Shown here: positions 9,151 through 17,685 of the stretch, piece by piece
How the letters are laid out: the number at the start of each line of letters is the position of its first letter
How positions within the stretch are numbered: position 1 is the first letter of the stretch
Origin: Mycolicibacterium sp. CBMA 247
GTDB lineage: Bacteria; Actinomycetota; Actinomycetes; Mycobacteriales; Mycobacteriaceae
NCBI RefSeq assembly: GCF_009729095.1
Contig: NZ_VTGX01000006.1
Coordinates: 164,753 to 228,752, forward strand
Direction: 5' to 3'
DNA: 64,000 nucleotides
Position numbers and translations under genes: made by a program
The notes under the pieces: model-generated
The model's input: only the letters and a program-made list of their open reading frames with translations
Told to the model about the DNA's origin: nothing
The model's database searches: none

Positions 9151-11037
9151 ATGGGCCAGCGCAACACCGCCGACAGCGAGCAGCTGGCCTTGAGATTCGG
9201 CTTCGACGCCGAGGACGCTGCGATCGATGCCGTTTCACTCGCCGACACCACCTTCGTCGTGGTGGACCTGGAGACGACCGGTGGTCGCGCCACCGCGAAG
9301 GCACCGGGCGAGGCCTACGACACCATCACCGAGATCGGCGCGGTCAAGGTCCGCGGCGGTGAGGTGCTCGGTGAGCTGGCCACCCTCGTCGATCCCGGCC
9401 GCGCCATCCCGCCGCAGATCGTCGAGCTCACCGGGATCACCACGGCGATGGTGCGCGACGCACCCCACATCGAATCGGTACTTCCGGCCTTCCTGGAATT
9501 CTCCCGGGGCGCAGTGCTGGTCGCCCACAACGCCGGGTTCGACATCGGATTCCTTCGGGCAGCGGCGCAGCGGGCGCAGCTCGGCTGGCCGCGGCCCCCG
9601 GTGCTGTGCACGGTCAAGCTCGCCCGACGCGTACTCACCCGGGATGAGGCGCCCAGCGTGAAGCTGTCGGCACTGGCGCGGCTGTTCGGTGCGTCCACCC
9701 AGCCCACCCACCGTGCCCTCGACGACGCCCGCGCCACCGTCGACGTCCTGCACGGGCTGATCGAGCGGGTCGGCAACCAGGGCATCCACACCTACACCGA
9801 CCTGCGGTCGTACCTGCCCAACGTCACGCCGGCCCAGCGCCGCAACCGGGGGCTGGCCGACGGGCTGCCCAACCGGCCCGGCGTCTACCTGTTCCGCGGC
9901 CCCTCCGACGAGGTGCTCTACGTCGGCACCGCGGTCGATCTGCGGCGCCGGGTCCGGCAGTACTTCACCGGCGCCGACCCGCGGACCCGGATGAAGGAGA
10001 TGGCCTCGCTGGCCCGCACCGTCGACCATGTCGAGTGCGCCCACGATCTGGAGGCCGGGGTCCGCGAACTGCGACTGCTCGCCGCCCACGCGCCGCCCTA
10101 CAACCGACGCTCCAAATTCCCGCAGCGGTGGTGGTGGGTGGCGCTCACAGATGAGGCCTTCCCGAGGTTGTCGGCGGTGCGAAACCCCGGTCACCGCACT
10201 GCTTTCGGGCCGTTCTCGGGACGCTCCGACGCCGTGCAGTCGGCCGCCCTGCTGGCCCGGTTCACCGGGGTACGCACCTGCACCGCCCGCTTGGGCGCGG
10301 CCGCCACGCACCACTGCCCCGAGGTCGAACTGTCACCATGCCCGGCCGGGCAGGACATCAGGGCCGACGAGTACGGAGCCGCCGTGCAACGCGCCGCCGC
10401 GATGATCGACGGCACCGATCACACCGCGCCGGCAGCGGCGCTCGCCCATATCGGCGAGGTGGCGGCAGCCAGGCGGTACGAGACCGCCGCCCGGCTGCGC
10501 GATCATGCCGCGGTCGCGATCGAGGCACTGTGGCGGGGGCAGCGGCTGCGCGCACTCGCCGATCTACCCGAACTCGTCGCCGCCCGTGGCGACGGCAACG
10601 GCGGCTGGCATTTCGCGGTGATCCGCTATGGCCAGCTGGCCGGGGCAGGCACCGCCGGTCGCGGTGTGCCGCCGATGCCGGTGGTCGACGCCATCTCCGC
10701 GGCCGCGCAGGTGATCCTGCCCACCGCAACGCCTTTGGGCGGCGCGCTGGTGGAGGAAACCGCACTCATCGCCCGCTGGCTCGCCACCCCCGGGGTACGC
10801 ATCGTGCGAACCGACACCGGCTACGCGACGCCGATCGGGTCGGCAGGCCGCTACGCACAGTGGGCGGCCACCGCCCGCTCAGCCCGGCTGGCCGCTGCCC
10901 AGCAGCAGAACTCAGAACTGCAGGCTGAACCGCACCCAACGCGCGAGCAGTTGTTCGGCCGCACCGGAGTCGATGGCCTCGGTCGCTCGGGCCAGACCGG
11001 CCTCCCACGCCGGCACCCACTGGGCGTCGCTGGCTAG
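9151..11037 (+). CDS. DEDDh 3'-5' exonuclease fused to a UvrC-like GIY-YIG domain (Rv2191-like)
   Basis: A 628-residue nuclease fusion. Residues 30-200 form a DnaQ-type DEDDh exonuclease: Asp39-Leu-Glu41, HNAGFDIGFL, and HRALDDARAT. Residues from about 244 form a GIY-YIG endonuclease domain like the N-terminus of UvrC or Cho (GVYLFRG...VLYVGTAVDLRRRVRQYF), followed by a UvrC-like region. It probably acts in DNA repair as an accessory incision or trimming enzyme; the target lesion is unknown. The ATG at 9151 is favoured by a -10 box 7 nt upstream. Its 3' end runs 126 bases into the convergent trpD coding sequence. Confidence 0.88.
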   Translation: MGQRNTADSEQLALRFGFDAEDAAIDAVSLADTTFVVVDLETTGGRATAKAPGEAYDTITEIGAVKVRGGEVLGELATLVDPGRAIPPQIVELTGITTAMVRDAPHIESVLPAFLEFSRGAVLVAHNAGFDIGFLRAAAQRAQLGWPRPPVLCTVKLARRVLTRDEAPSVKLSALARLFGASTQPTHRALDDARATVDVLHGLIERVGNQGIHTYTDLRSYLPNVTPAQRRNRGLADGLPNRPGVYLFRGPSDEVLYVGTAVDLRRRVRQYFTGADPRTRMKEMASLARTVDHVECAHDLEAGVRELRLLAAHAPPYNRRSKFPQRWWWVALTDEAFPRLSAVRNPGHRTAFGPFSGRSDAVQSAALLARFTGVRTCTARLGAAATHHCPEVELSPCPAGQDIRADEYGAAVQRAAAMIDGTDHTAPAAALAHIGEVAAARRYETAARLRDHAAVAIEALWRGQRLRALADLPELVAARGDGNGGWHFAVIRYGQLAGAGTAGRGVPPMPVVDAISAAAQVILPTATPLGGALVEETALIARWLATPGVRIVRTDTGYATPIGSAGRYAQWAATARSARLAAAQQQNSELQAEPHPTREQLFGRTGVDGLGRSGQTGLPRRHPLGVAG

Positions 11038-12018
11038 CCCGGCATGGGCGACCATCGCGCCCGCCGCGTTGAGCACCACCGCGTCACGCACCGGCCCCTT
11101 GGCCCCGCCCAGGACGGCCCGCGCCGACGCCGCGTTGGCCGCGGCGTCTCCGCCGACCAGTTCACTGATGTCGGCGCGCTTGAACCCGAACGCCGCGGGG
11201 TCGAACTTCAACCGGTCCACCGTGCCGGCCTGCACCCGCCAGATGGTGCTGGTGGTCGTGGTGGTCAGTTCGTCGAGACCGTCGTCGCCGTGCACCACCA
11301 ACACGCTGGAACCGCGGGCGGCGTACACCCCGGCCATCACCTCGGCCAGATCATCGAACGCACAGCCGATCAGCCCGGCCCGCGGCGACGCCGGGTTGGT
11401 CAGCGGTCCAAGTAGATTGAAGACCGTCGGAACCCCGATCTCCCGGCGCACCACCGAGGCGTGCCGGTATGACGGGTGGAATTGCGGGGCGAACGCAAAC
11501 CCGATGCCCACCTCGGCGACACTGCGGGCCACCTCGTCAGGGCCCAGGTCGATCCGCACCCCGAGCGCCTCCAGGGTGTCGGCTCCGCCCGACAGTGAGG
11601 AGGCCGCCCGGTTGCCGTGCTTGATCACCGGTACACCACAGGCCGCCACCACGATGGCGGCCATGGTCGACAGGTTCACCGTGTTGGCGCCGTCGCCGCC
11701 GGTGCCAACGATGTCCACGGTCGCGGTCCCGATCTGATCGGTCGGCACCCGGCGGGCGTGCGACAGCATGATGTCGGCCAACTCCCCGACCTCTGCGGAG
11801 GTCGGCCGCTTCATCTTCATGGCGACTGCGAAGCCGGCGATCTGAGCCGGGGTCGCCGCCCCGGTCATGATCTGGTCCATGGCCCATCCCGCGTAACCGT
11901 TGGGCAGGCTCTGATCAGTCGTCAGGCGCCCGAGAATGAGCGGCCACGACGGCGCCACATCCGACCGGGATGAGGGGCCGGACGAGGAGTAGGACTGCGG
12001 TGAAGATCCAGAAGGCAC
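10912..12018 (-). CDS. trpD: Anthranilate phosphoribosyltransferase TrpD
   Basis: A 368-residue enzyme that transfers phosphoribose from PRPP to anthranilate in tryptophan synthesis. The PRPP loop GTGGDG, the NLSTMAAIVVAA segment, KHGNRAASSLSGGAD, and the metal/anthranilate region DGLDELTTT are intact. It follows M. tuberculosis TrpD (370 residues) closely and stands apart from other trp genes, as it does there. The GTG at 12016-12018 is preceded by TAGCAT 6 nt upstream, consistent with a leaderless start. The final codons are read on the opposite strand by the nuclease gene. Confidence 0.96.
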   Translation of the reverse strand: MPSGSSPQSYSSSGPSSRSDVAPSWPLILGRLTTDQSLPNGYAGWAMDQIMTGAATPAQIAGFAVAMKMKRPTSAEVGELADIMLSHARRVPTDQIGTATVDIVGTGGDGANTVNLSTMAAIVVAACGVPVIKHGNRAASSLSGGADTLEALGVRIDLGPDEVARSVAEVGIGFAFAPQFHPSYRHASVVRREIGVPTVFNLLGPLTNPASPRAGLIGCAFDDLAEVMAGVYAARGSSVLVVHGDDGLDELTTTTTSTIWRVQAGTVDRLKFDPAAFGFKRADISELVGGDAAANAASARAVLGGAKGPVRDAVVLNAAGAMVAHAGLASDAQWVPAWEAGLARATEAIDSGAAEQLLARWVRFSLQF

Positions 12019-12024
12019 GGCCGA

Positions 12025-12030
12025 ATGCTA
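12025..12030 (-). promoter_or_regulatory. -10 box TAGCAT for leaderless trpD
   Basis: On the minus strand TAGCAT is followed by TCGGCC and then the trpD GTG; no Shine-Dalgarno is visible. Confidence 0.5.
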
Positions 12031-12128
12031 TCGCTGTACGGGTCCGCACCCGGGGCCCCGGCGGCACCAAGGCGACACGAATCCGCTCAATTGCTCGACC
12101 CGGGTGGAGTTCGACAACTACAAAGCGT

Positions 12129-12134
12129 CATACT
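12129..12134 (+). promoter_or_regulatory. Candidate -10 box CATACT for ctaE
   Basis: CATACT (second A and last T as in the consensus) is 7 nt before the ctaE GTG, which lacks a ribosome site. The same hexamer precedes asnB. Confidence 0.4.
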
Positions 12135-12141
12135 TGCGGAT

Positions 12142-12753
12142 GTGACGAGCGCTGTAGGTACCTCGGGAACGGCAATCACGTCGCGCGTTCATTCGCTGAA
12201 CAGACCGAACATGGTCAGTGTCGGCACCATCGTGTGGCTTTCCAGTGAACTGATGTTCTTTGCTGGACTGTTCGCGATGTATTTCACGGCGCGCGCGCAA
12301 GCTGGTGGCAACTGGCCGCCCGAGCCAACCGAACTCAACTTGGCCCTTGCTGTACCGGTGACGCTGGTTCTTATCGCGTCATCGTTCACCTGCCAGATGG
12401 GCGTGTTCGCCGCCGAGCGCGGCGACGTGTTCGGGCTGCGCCGGTGGTATGTACTCACGTTCCTGATGGGCCTGTTCTTCGTAATGGGCCAGGGATACGA
12501 GTACATCCACCTGGTCAAGCACGGCACCACCATCCCGGGCAGTGCCTATGGATCGGTCTTCTATCTGGCGACCGGTTTCCACGGCCTGCACGTCATCGGC
12601 GGACTTGTTGCCTTCATCTTGCTGCTGGCCCGCACCAAGATGAGTAAATTCACGCCTGCGCAGGCCACCGCGGCGATCGTCGTCTCGTACTACTGGCACT
12701 TCGTCGACATCGTCTGGATCGCGCTGTTCGCCACCATCTACTTTGTCCGATGA
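12142..12753 (+). CDS. ctaE: Cytochrome c oxidase (aa3) subunit III CtaE
   Basis: A 203-residue polytopic membrane protein, subunit III of the aa3 terminal oxidase. Five or so helices are evident, including VGTIVWLSSELMFFAGLFAMYF and the conserved C-terminal SYYWHFVDIVWIALFATIYF. The GTG at 12142 gives TSAVGTSGTAITSRVH, the start of the M. tuberculosis protein, with the same length. It heads the ctaE-qcrCAB operon, placing an oxidase subunit with the bc1 genes, as expected for the actinobacterial bcc-aa3 supercomplex. Confidence 0.96.
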   Translation: MTSAVGTSGTAITSRVHSLNRPNMVSVGTIVWLSSELMFFAGLFAMYFTARAQAGGNWPPEPTELNLALAVPVTLVLIASSFTCQMGVFAAERGDVFGLRRWYVLTFLMGLFFVMGQGYEYIHLVKHGTTIPGSAYGSVFYLATGFHGLHVIGGLVAFILLLARTKMSKFTPAQATAAIVVSYYWHFVDIVWIALFATIYFVR

Positions 12754-12800
12754 TCGCCTCGCCGATACGTCCGATAATCGCCTCGATGAGAAGGGGTTCG

Positions 12801-13607
12801 ATGACCAGCAAGTCGCGCCGACGACTGCGCCGACGACTGTCAGCAGGCCTACTGCTGTTGGTCGGCCTGTCAGTCGCAGGTGGTGTTGCGGCCACGCTGA
12901 CGCCCACACCGCAGGTCGCGGTCGCCGACGAATCGCAGTCGGCACTGCTGCGCACGGGTAAGCAACTGTTCGACACGTCGTGCGTCTCCTGCCACGGCGC
13001 CAACCTGCAGGGTGTGCCCGACCGCGGTCCCAGCCTGATCGGCACCGGCGAGGCTGCGGTGTACTTCCAGGTGTCGACCGGTCGTATGCCCGCGATGCGC
13101 GGCGAGGCCCAGGTGCCGGCCAAGCCCGAGCACTTCGACGAGGCGCAGATCGACGCCCTCGGCGCCTTCGTGCAGGCCAACGGCGGCGGCCCGACCGTGA
13201 TCCGCGACGCGAACGGCGGCATTGCCCAGGAGTCGCTGATCGGATCCAACGTGGCCCGCGGTGGCGACCTGTTCCGGCTGAACTGCGCGTCGTGCCACAA
13301 CTTCACCGGCAAGGGCGGCGCGCTCTCGTCCGGTAAGTACGCGCCCGACCTCAAGGACGCCGAGCCGGCACAGATCTACACCGCGATGCTGACCGGGCCG
13401 CAGAACATGCCCAAGTTCTCCGACCGGCAGCTGTCGCCCGAGGAGAAGCGCGACATCGTCGCCTACGTCCGCGAGTCGGCTGAGACACCCAGCTTCGGCG
13501 GCTACGGACTCGGCGGCTTCGGGCCCGCTCCCGAAGGCATGGCGATGTGGATTATCGGAATGGTCGCCGCTATCGGCGTGGCAATGTGGATCGGGGCACG
13601 AGCATGA
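12801..13607 (+). CDS. qcrC: Diheme cytochrome c subunit QcrC of the bcc complex
   Basis: A 268-residue membrane-anchored cytochrome with two c-type haem sites, CVSCH at 61-65 and a CASCH motif in the second domain. An N-terminal helix follows a basic RRRLRRR stretch and a C-terminal helix (MAMWIIGMVAAIGVAMWIG) anchors the other end. The second haem domain replaces a soluble cytochrome c and passes electrons straight to the aa3 oxidase. The ATG at 12801 has AGAAGGGG about 6 nt upstream; an ATG at 12750 overlapping the ctaE stop is in frame but gives an N-terminal extension absent from remembered homologues. Confidence 0.95.
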   Translation: MTSKSRRRLRRRLSAGLLLLVGLSVAGGVAATLTPTPQVAVADESQSALLRTGKQLFDTSCVSCHGANLQGVPDRGPSLIGTGEAAVYFQVSTGRMPAMRGEAQVPAKPEHFDEAQIDALGAFVQANGGGPTVIRDANGGIAQESLIGSNVARGGDLFRLNCASCHNFTGKGGALSSGKYAPDLKDAEPAQIYTAMLTGPQNMPKFSDRQLSPEEKRDIVAYVRESAETPSFGGYGLGGFGPAPEGMAMWIIGMVAAIGVAMWIGARA

Positions 13608-14779
13608 CCGACAACGCTTCCCATACCCCACAGACGCCAAGCGATGCCGAGCTTGCCTCGATGTCGCGCGAGGAGCTCGTTGAGCTCGGCGGCAAGATCG
13701 ACGGCGTCGAGACCATCTTCAAGGAGCCGCGCTGGCCGGTTCCCGGTACCAAGGCCGAGAAGCGCACCGAGCGCCTCGTTGCGTACTGGCTTCTGTTCGG
13801 CGGGCTTTCGGGCCTGGCGCTGCTGCTGATCTTCCTGTTCTGGCCGTGGGAGTACCAGCCCTTCGGCTCGGAGGGTCAGTTCCTCTACTCGCTGGCCACC
13901 CCGCTGTACGGCCTCACCTTCGGCCTGTCGATCCTGGCGATCGGCATCGGCGCGGTGCTGTTCCAGAAGAAGTTCATCCCCGAGGAGATCTCGGTCCAGG
14001 ACCGCCACGACGGCCGCTCCCCCGAGTTGGACCGCAAGACCATCGGGGCGAACCTCACCGACGCTCTCGAAGGCTCGACAGTCAAGCGCCGCAAGCTGAT
14101 CGGCTTGTCGCTGGGCATCGGCCTCGGTGCGTTCGGGGCCGGCACCCTGGTGGCCTTCATGGGCGGGTTGATCAAGAACCCGTGGAAGCCCGTGGTGCCC
14201 ACCGCCGAAGGCAAGAAGGCCGTCCTGTGGACGTCCGGCTGGACGCCTCGTTTCCACGGCGAGACCATCTACCTGGCGCGGGCCACCGGCCTTCCCGGTG
14301 AGTCACCGTTCGTGAAGATGCGGCCCGAGGATCTCGACGCCGGTGGCATGGAGACCGTCTTCCCGTGGCGGGCGTCCGACGGCGACGGCACCACCGTCGA
14401 GTCCGAGCATCACCTGACCGAGATCGCGATGGGTATGCGTAACCCGGTCATGCTGATCCGCATCAAGCCGGCCGACATGACCCGCGTGGTCAAGCGAAAG
14501 GGCCAGGAGAGCTTCAACTTTGGTGAGCTGTTCGCCTACACCAAGGTCTGCTCGCACCTGGGCTGCCCCTCGTCGCTGTACGAGCAGCAGACCTACCGCA
14601 TCCTCTGCCCGTGCCACCAGTCGCAGTTCGATGCGTTGCACTTCGCAAAGCCCATCTTCGGTCCGGCTGCGCGCGCGTTGGCGCAGCTGCCCATCACCAT
14701 CGACAAAGACGGCTACCTGGTCGCCAACGGCGACTTCGTCGAGCCCGTCGGACCGGCATTCTGGGAGCGCAAATCATGA
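13604..14779 (+). CDS. qcrA: Rieske iron-sulfur subunit QcrA
   Basis: A 391-residue Rieske protein of the bcc complex. Three hydrophobic segments in the first half (VAYWLLFGGLSGLALLLIFLF, LYGLTFGLSILAIGIGAVLF and LSLGIGLGAFGAGTLVAF) match the three-helix actinobacterial type. The 2Fe-2S ligands are in CSHLGC (Cys316, His318, Cys321) and CPCH (Cys335, Cys337, His338); Cys321 and Cys337 should form the stabilising disulfide. The ATG overlaps the qcrC stop as ATGA. It takes electrons from menaquinol at the Qo site of QcrB and hands them to QcrC. Confidence 0.96.
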   Translation: MTDNASHTPQTPSDAELASMSREELVELGGKIDGVETIFKEPRWPVPGTKAEKRTERLVAYWLLFGGLSGLALLLIFLFWPWEYQPFGSEGQFLYSLATPLYGLTFGLSILAIGIGAVLFQKKFIPEEISVQDRHDGRSPELDRKTIGANLTDALEGSTVKRRKLIGLSLGIGLGAFGAGTLVAFMGGLIKNPWKPVVPTAEGKKAVLWTSGWTPRFHGETIYLARATGLPGESPFVKMRPEDLDAGGMETVFPWRASDGDGTTVESEHHLTEIAMGMRNPVMLIRIKPADMTRVVKRKGQESFNFGELFAYTKVCSHLGCPSSLYEQQTYRILCPCHQSQFDALHFAKPIFGPAARALAQLPITIDKDGYLVANGDFVEPVGPAFWERKS

Positions 14780-16416
14780 GCCCTGACCTTGCCAAGATCG
14801 CAGCCGCACAAGGCGATGCGATCGATTCCCGTTATCACCCGTCGGCGGCGGTGCGCCGGCAGCTGAACAAGGTGTTCCCCACCCACTGGTCCTTCCTGCT
14901 GGGTGAGATCGCGCTGTACAGCTTCATCGTGCTGCTGATCACCGGTGTCTGGCTGACGCTGTTCTTCGATCCGTCGATGGCACACGTCACCTACGACGGT
15001 GTGTACCAACCGCTTCGGGGCGTTCAGATGTCGCGGGCCTACGAGTCCGCGCTGCAGATCAGCTTCGAGGTGCGCGGCGGGTTGTTCGTCCGCCAGATCC
15101 ACCACTGGGCCGCACTGATGTTCGCCGCGTCGATCATGGTCCACATGGCACGCATCTTCTTCACCGGTGCGTTCCGCCGCCCGCGTGAGGCCAACTGGGT
15201 GATCGGCTCGCTGCTGCTCATCCTGGCGATGTTCGAGGGTTACTTCGGTTACTCGCTGCCCGACGACCTGCTGTCCGGTATCGGTCTGCGCGCCGCGCTG
15301 TCCTCGATCACCCTGGGCATGCCGATCATCGGAACGTGGCTGCACTGGGCACTGTTCGGCGGGGACTTCCCCGGCGAGATCCTGATCCCGCGTCTGTACG
15401 CACTGCACATCCTGCTGATCCCGGGCATCATCCTGGCCCTGATCGGCGCGCACATGGCGCTGGTGTGGTTCCAGAAGCACACGCAGTTCCCCGGCCCCGG
15501 CCGCACCGAGACCAACGTGGTCGGCGTGCGCGTCATGCCGGTGTTCGCAGTGAAGTCGGGTGCGTTCTTCGCCTTGATCACCGGTGTGCTCGGCCTTATG
15601 GGCGGCCTGCTGACGATCAACCCGATCTGGAATCTGGGCCCCTACAAGCCGTCGCAGATCTCGGCGGGTAGCCAGCCCGACTTCTACATGATGTGGACCG
15701 AGGGTCTGGCCCGTATCTGGCCGGCCTGGGAGTTCTACCCGTTCGGCCACACCATCCCCGCGGTGGTCTGGGTCGCGGTGATCATGGGCTTGGTGTTCGG
15801 GCTGCTGATCGCCTACCCCTTCATCGAGAAGAAGGTCACCGGCGACGACGCACACCACAACCTGCTGCAGCGTCCGCGTGACGTGCCGGTGCGTACCGCG
15901 ATCGGCTCCATGGCGATCGCGTTCTACATGGTGCTGACCCTGGCCGCGATGAACGACATCATCGCCCTGAAGTTCCACATCTCGCTGAATGCGACGACCT
16001 GGATCGGTCGTATCGGCATGGTGGTGCTGCCGGGCATCGTGTACTTGATCGCCTATCGGTGGGCCATCTCGCTGCAGCGCAGTGACCGCGCGGTGCTGGA
16101 GCACGGCATCGAGACCGGCATCATCAAGCGCCTGCCGCACGGTGCCTACGTCGAGCTGCACCAGCCGCTGGGACCGGTCGACGACCACGGTCACCCGATC
16201 CCGCTGGAGTACCAGGGCGCGGCCCTGCCGAAGCGGATGAACAAGCTCGGTTCCGGCGGTGCACCGGGCAGCGGCAGCTTCCTGTTCGCGGATCCGGCTG
16301 TGGAACACGAAGCGCTCACCGAGGCAGCGCATGCCTCCGAGCAGAAGGCGCTGACGGCGCTCAAGGAGCACCAGGACCGCATTCACGACAACGGGGAGAC
16401 CAACGGTCACCACTGA
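14776..16416 (+). CDS. qcrB: Cytochrome b subunit QcrB of the bcc complex
   Basis: A 546-residue cytochrome b with eight or more membrane helices and the haem-ligating histidine region RQIHHWAALMFAASIMVHMAR. It oxidises menaquinol and drives electron bifurcation in the bcc-aa3 supercomplex. The segment FYMMWTEGLARIW lines the quinol site; its Thr308 appears to match Thr313 of M. tuberculosis QcrB, a known telacebec (Q203) resistance position, so the wild-type residue is present. The ATG at 14776 overlaps the qcrA stop as ATGA. The soluble C-terminal tail is rich in charged residues and ends GETNGHH. Confidence 0.96.
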   Translation: MSPDLAKIAAAQGDAIDSRYHPSAAVRRQLNKVFPTHWSFLLGEIALYSFIVLLITGVWLTLFFDPSMAHVTYDGVYQPLRGVQMSRAYESALQISFEVRGGLFVRQIHHWAALMFAASIMVHMARIFFTGAFRRPREANWVIGSLLLILAMFEGYFGYSLPDDLLSGIGLRAALSSITLGMPIIGTWLHWALFGGDFPGEILIPRLYALHILLIPGIILALIGAHMALVWFQKHTQFPGPGRTETNVVGVRVMPVFAVKSGAFFALITGVLGLMGGLLTINPIWNLGPYKPSQISAGSQPDFYMMWTEGLARIWPAWEFYPFGHTIPAVVWVAVIMGLVFGLLIAYPFIEKKVTGDDAHHNLLQRPRDVPVRTAIGSMAIAFYMVLTLAAMNDIIALKFHISLNATTWIGRIGMVVLPGIVYLIAYRWAISLQRSDRAVLEHGIETGIIKRLPHGAYVELHQPLGPVDDHGHPIPLEYQGAALPKRMNKLGSGGAPGSGSFLFADPAVEHEALTEAAHASEQKALTALKEHQDRIHDNGETNGHH

Positions 16417-16459
16417 CCACTCCCCTACCCTGACTGACGGCCCCGCCGTCGAGCTCGAA

Positions 16460-16505
16460 CAATCGCCGCAACACTCTCCTGAAGAGAGGTTGCGGCGATT
16501 GTTTT
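16460..16505 (+). terminator. Intrinsic terminator after qcrCAB
   Basis: A 13-bp stem (CAATCGCCGCAAC paired with GTTGCGGCGATTG) with an inner CTCTC/GAGAG stem is followed by TTTT. It ends the ctaE-qcrCAB operon 43 bases after the qcrB stop. Confidence 0.85.
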
Positions 16506-16532
16506 ATGTGCGGCGCCCGCAGCGGGCCGCGC

Positions 16533-16859
16533 TCACGGCCAGGTGCCGCGGGGCCCCGATCGCGGTGCCGGCCCGGCCGGCGGATGCGTCTGCAGCGCTG
16601 AACCCGGAATCGGGGTGTTCTGCAGAGCGCCGAGGCACAGGCCCACACGCCCTGGCAGGCAAGGGATGTTGCCCGAGCCGCCCAAACTGTTGCTCGGGCT
16701 GTTCATCGACCAGCAGATCCCGGTGGTCGGGTCCAGGATGGTTCCTCCTGGGCAGGCAGCCGAGGTCGCCGACGGTGCCGCCATCACGATCGCAGAGGCC
16801 AATATCGTGCTGGAGAGAATCGCCAGGAGGAGCTCGGGGGCCCTGGTTCGGATCAACAT
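16533..16859 (-). CDS. Small secreted cysteine-containing protein
   Basis: A 108-residue predicted exported protein. A clear signal peptide (LLLAILSSTILASAIVMAAPSATSA) precedes a mature part with CPGGTILDPTTGICWS and a second cysteine pair (IPCLPGRVGLCLG), suggesting two disulfides, then a Pro/Gly/Arg tail. The ATG at 16857-16859 has GGAGA about 9 nt upstream. Similar short mycobacterial secreted proteins begin their mature part this way, but no function is known to me. It follows the lipoprotein gene by only 14 bases, so the two are probably one transcript. Confidence 0.65.
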   Translation of the reverse strand: MLIRTRAPELLLAILSSTILASAIVMAAPSATSAACPGGTILDPTTGICWSMNSPSNSLGGSGNIPCLPGRVGLCLGALQNTPIPGSALQTHPPAGPAPRSGPRGTWP

Positions 16860-16873
16860 GTCGATGGTCTCCG

Positions 16874-17548
16874 CTACGGGGTGATCTTGGTCTGCTCGTC
16901 GATGATCTTGGCTGCGTCGATCACCACGTCCTTCTGCCCTTCTGGGGCATCGGCGTTGAGCTGCAGCACGAACAGTGCGTCGGTGCCGGGGATGACCACG
17001 GTCTTCTGGGCGATAACCCGCAGTTTGCCGTCATGGGCATAGGTTCCGGCCGACCGGATCGCTTCGAAGCCACCCAACGTGGCCTTCTCTGGATCCATGA
17101 GCGACTTGAAGTCCGGCAGGTTCTGCAACATCCCAGGCGCATACTGCAGGATTTCGGCCGGGTCGACGTTGCCGGTCAGCTTCGAGGCGATGGCGATGAT
17201 GGCGGGTGGATCGGCAGGATCCGTCGGTTTGTCGTAGACGACCGCGCCGTAGGCCCATGCGGGCGTCCTGTCCCCCGCCCTACTCCAGTCCGGCGGGAAC
17301 GGAAAGTCGAAATTCGGTGTGCCCGGCTCATTGGGCTTGATCGGCGTCTCGGCGATCTTGTTCTCGGCGATGTAGTCGTTGATCGTCTTGTTCGGGCCGG
17401 CGATCTTGGGCCGCTCGGCGCTAGACGTAGCCTCTGCTCTGGTTGTTCCCGCGGCTGACGTCGTGGGCTCGGTCTTGGTGCCAGACCCACAACCGGCGAG
17501 CGAAACACTCACGCTGAAGGCCACCAAGCCCGCCAAGACTTTTCTCAT
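16874..17548 (-). CDS. LpqN/LpqT-family lipoprotein
   Basis: A 224-residue lipoprotein with a lipobox SLAGC (Cys20), a Ser/Thr/Ala-rich linker, and the LpqN-type domain beginning NKTINDYIAENKIAETPI with NFDFPFPPDWSRAGDRTPAWAYGAVVYDKP. It would be tethered to the outer face of the plasma membrane. LpqN-family proteins have been tied to mycobacterial envelope biogenesis and host interaction, but the function of this member is not established. The ATG at 17546-17548 fits the signal peptide. It precedes a small secreted-protein gene on the same strand. Confidence 0.85.
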   Translation of the reverse strand: MRKVLAGLVAFSVSVSLAGCGSGTKTEPTTSAAGTTRAEATSSAERPKIAGPNKTINDYIAENKIAETPIKPNEPGTPNFDFPFPPDWSRAGDRTPAWAYGAVVYDKPTDPADPPAIIAIASKLTGNVDPAEILQYAPGMLQNLPDFKSLMDPEKATLGGFEAIRSAGTYAHDGKLRVIAQKTVVIPGTDALFVLQLNADAPEGQKDVVIDAAKIIDEQTKITP

Positions 17549-17685
17549 GGGCGGCCACGTCCTTCCGAGTCGATGGCCCCTGCCCGCACCTGGACATCAA
17601 GGCTACGCACACGTCAGCGTGTGTCGCAGCACAATGAACAGAGCCAGAACTGCGAGGTACGACGGAAGCCGGCTACCCGCCGAGC

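Noticed and set aside
14713..16413. 566-codon open frame antisense to qcrB
   Set aside because: Low-complexity Gln/Arg/Asp/His composition typical of antisense frames; qcrB is certain.
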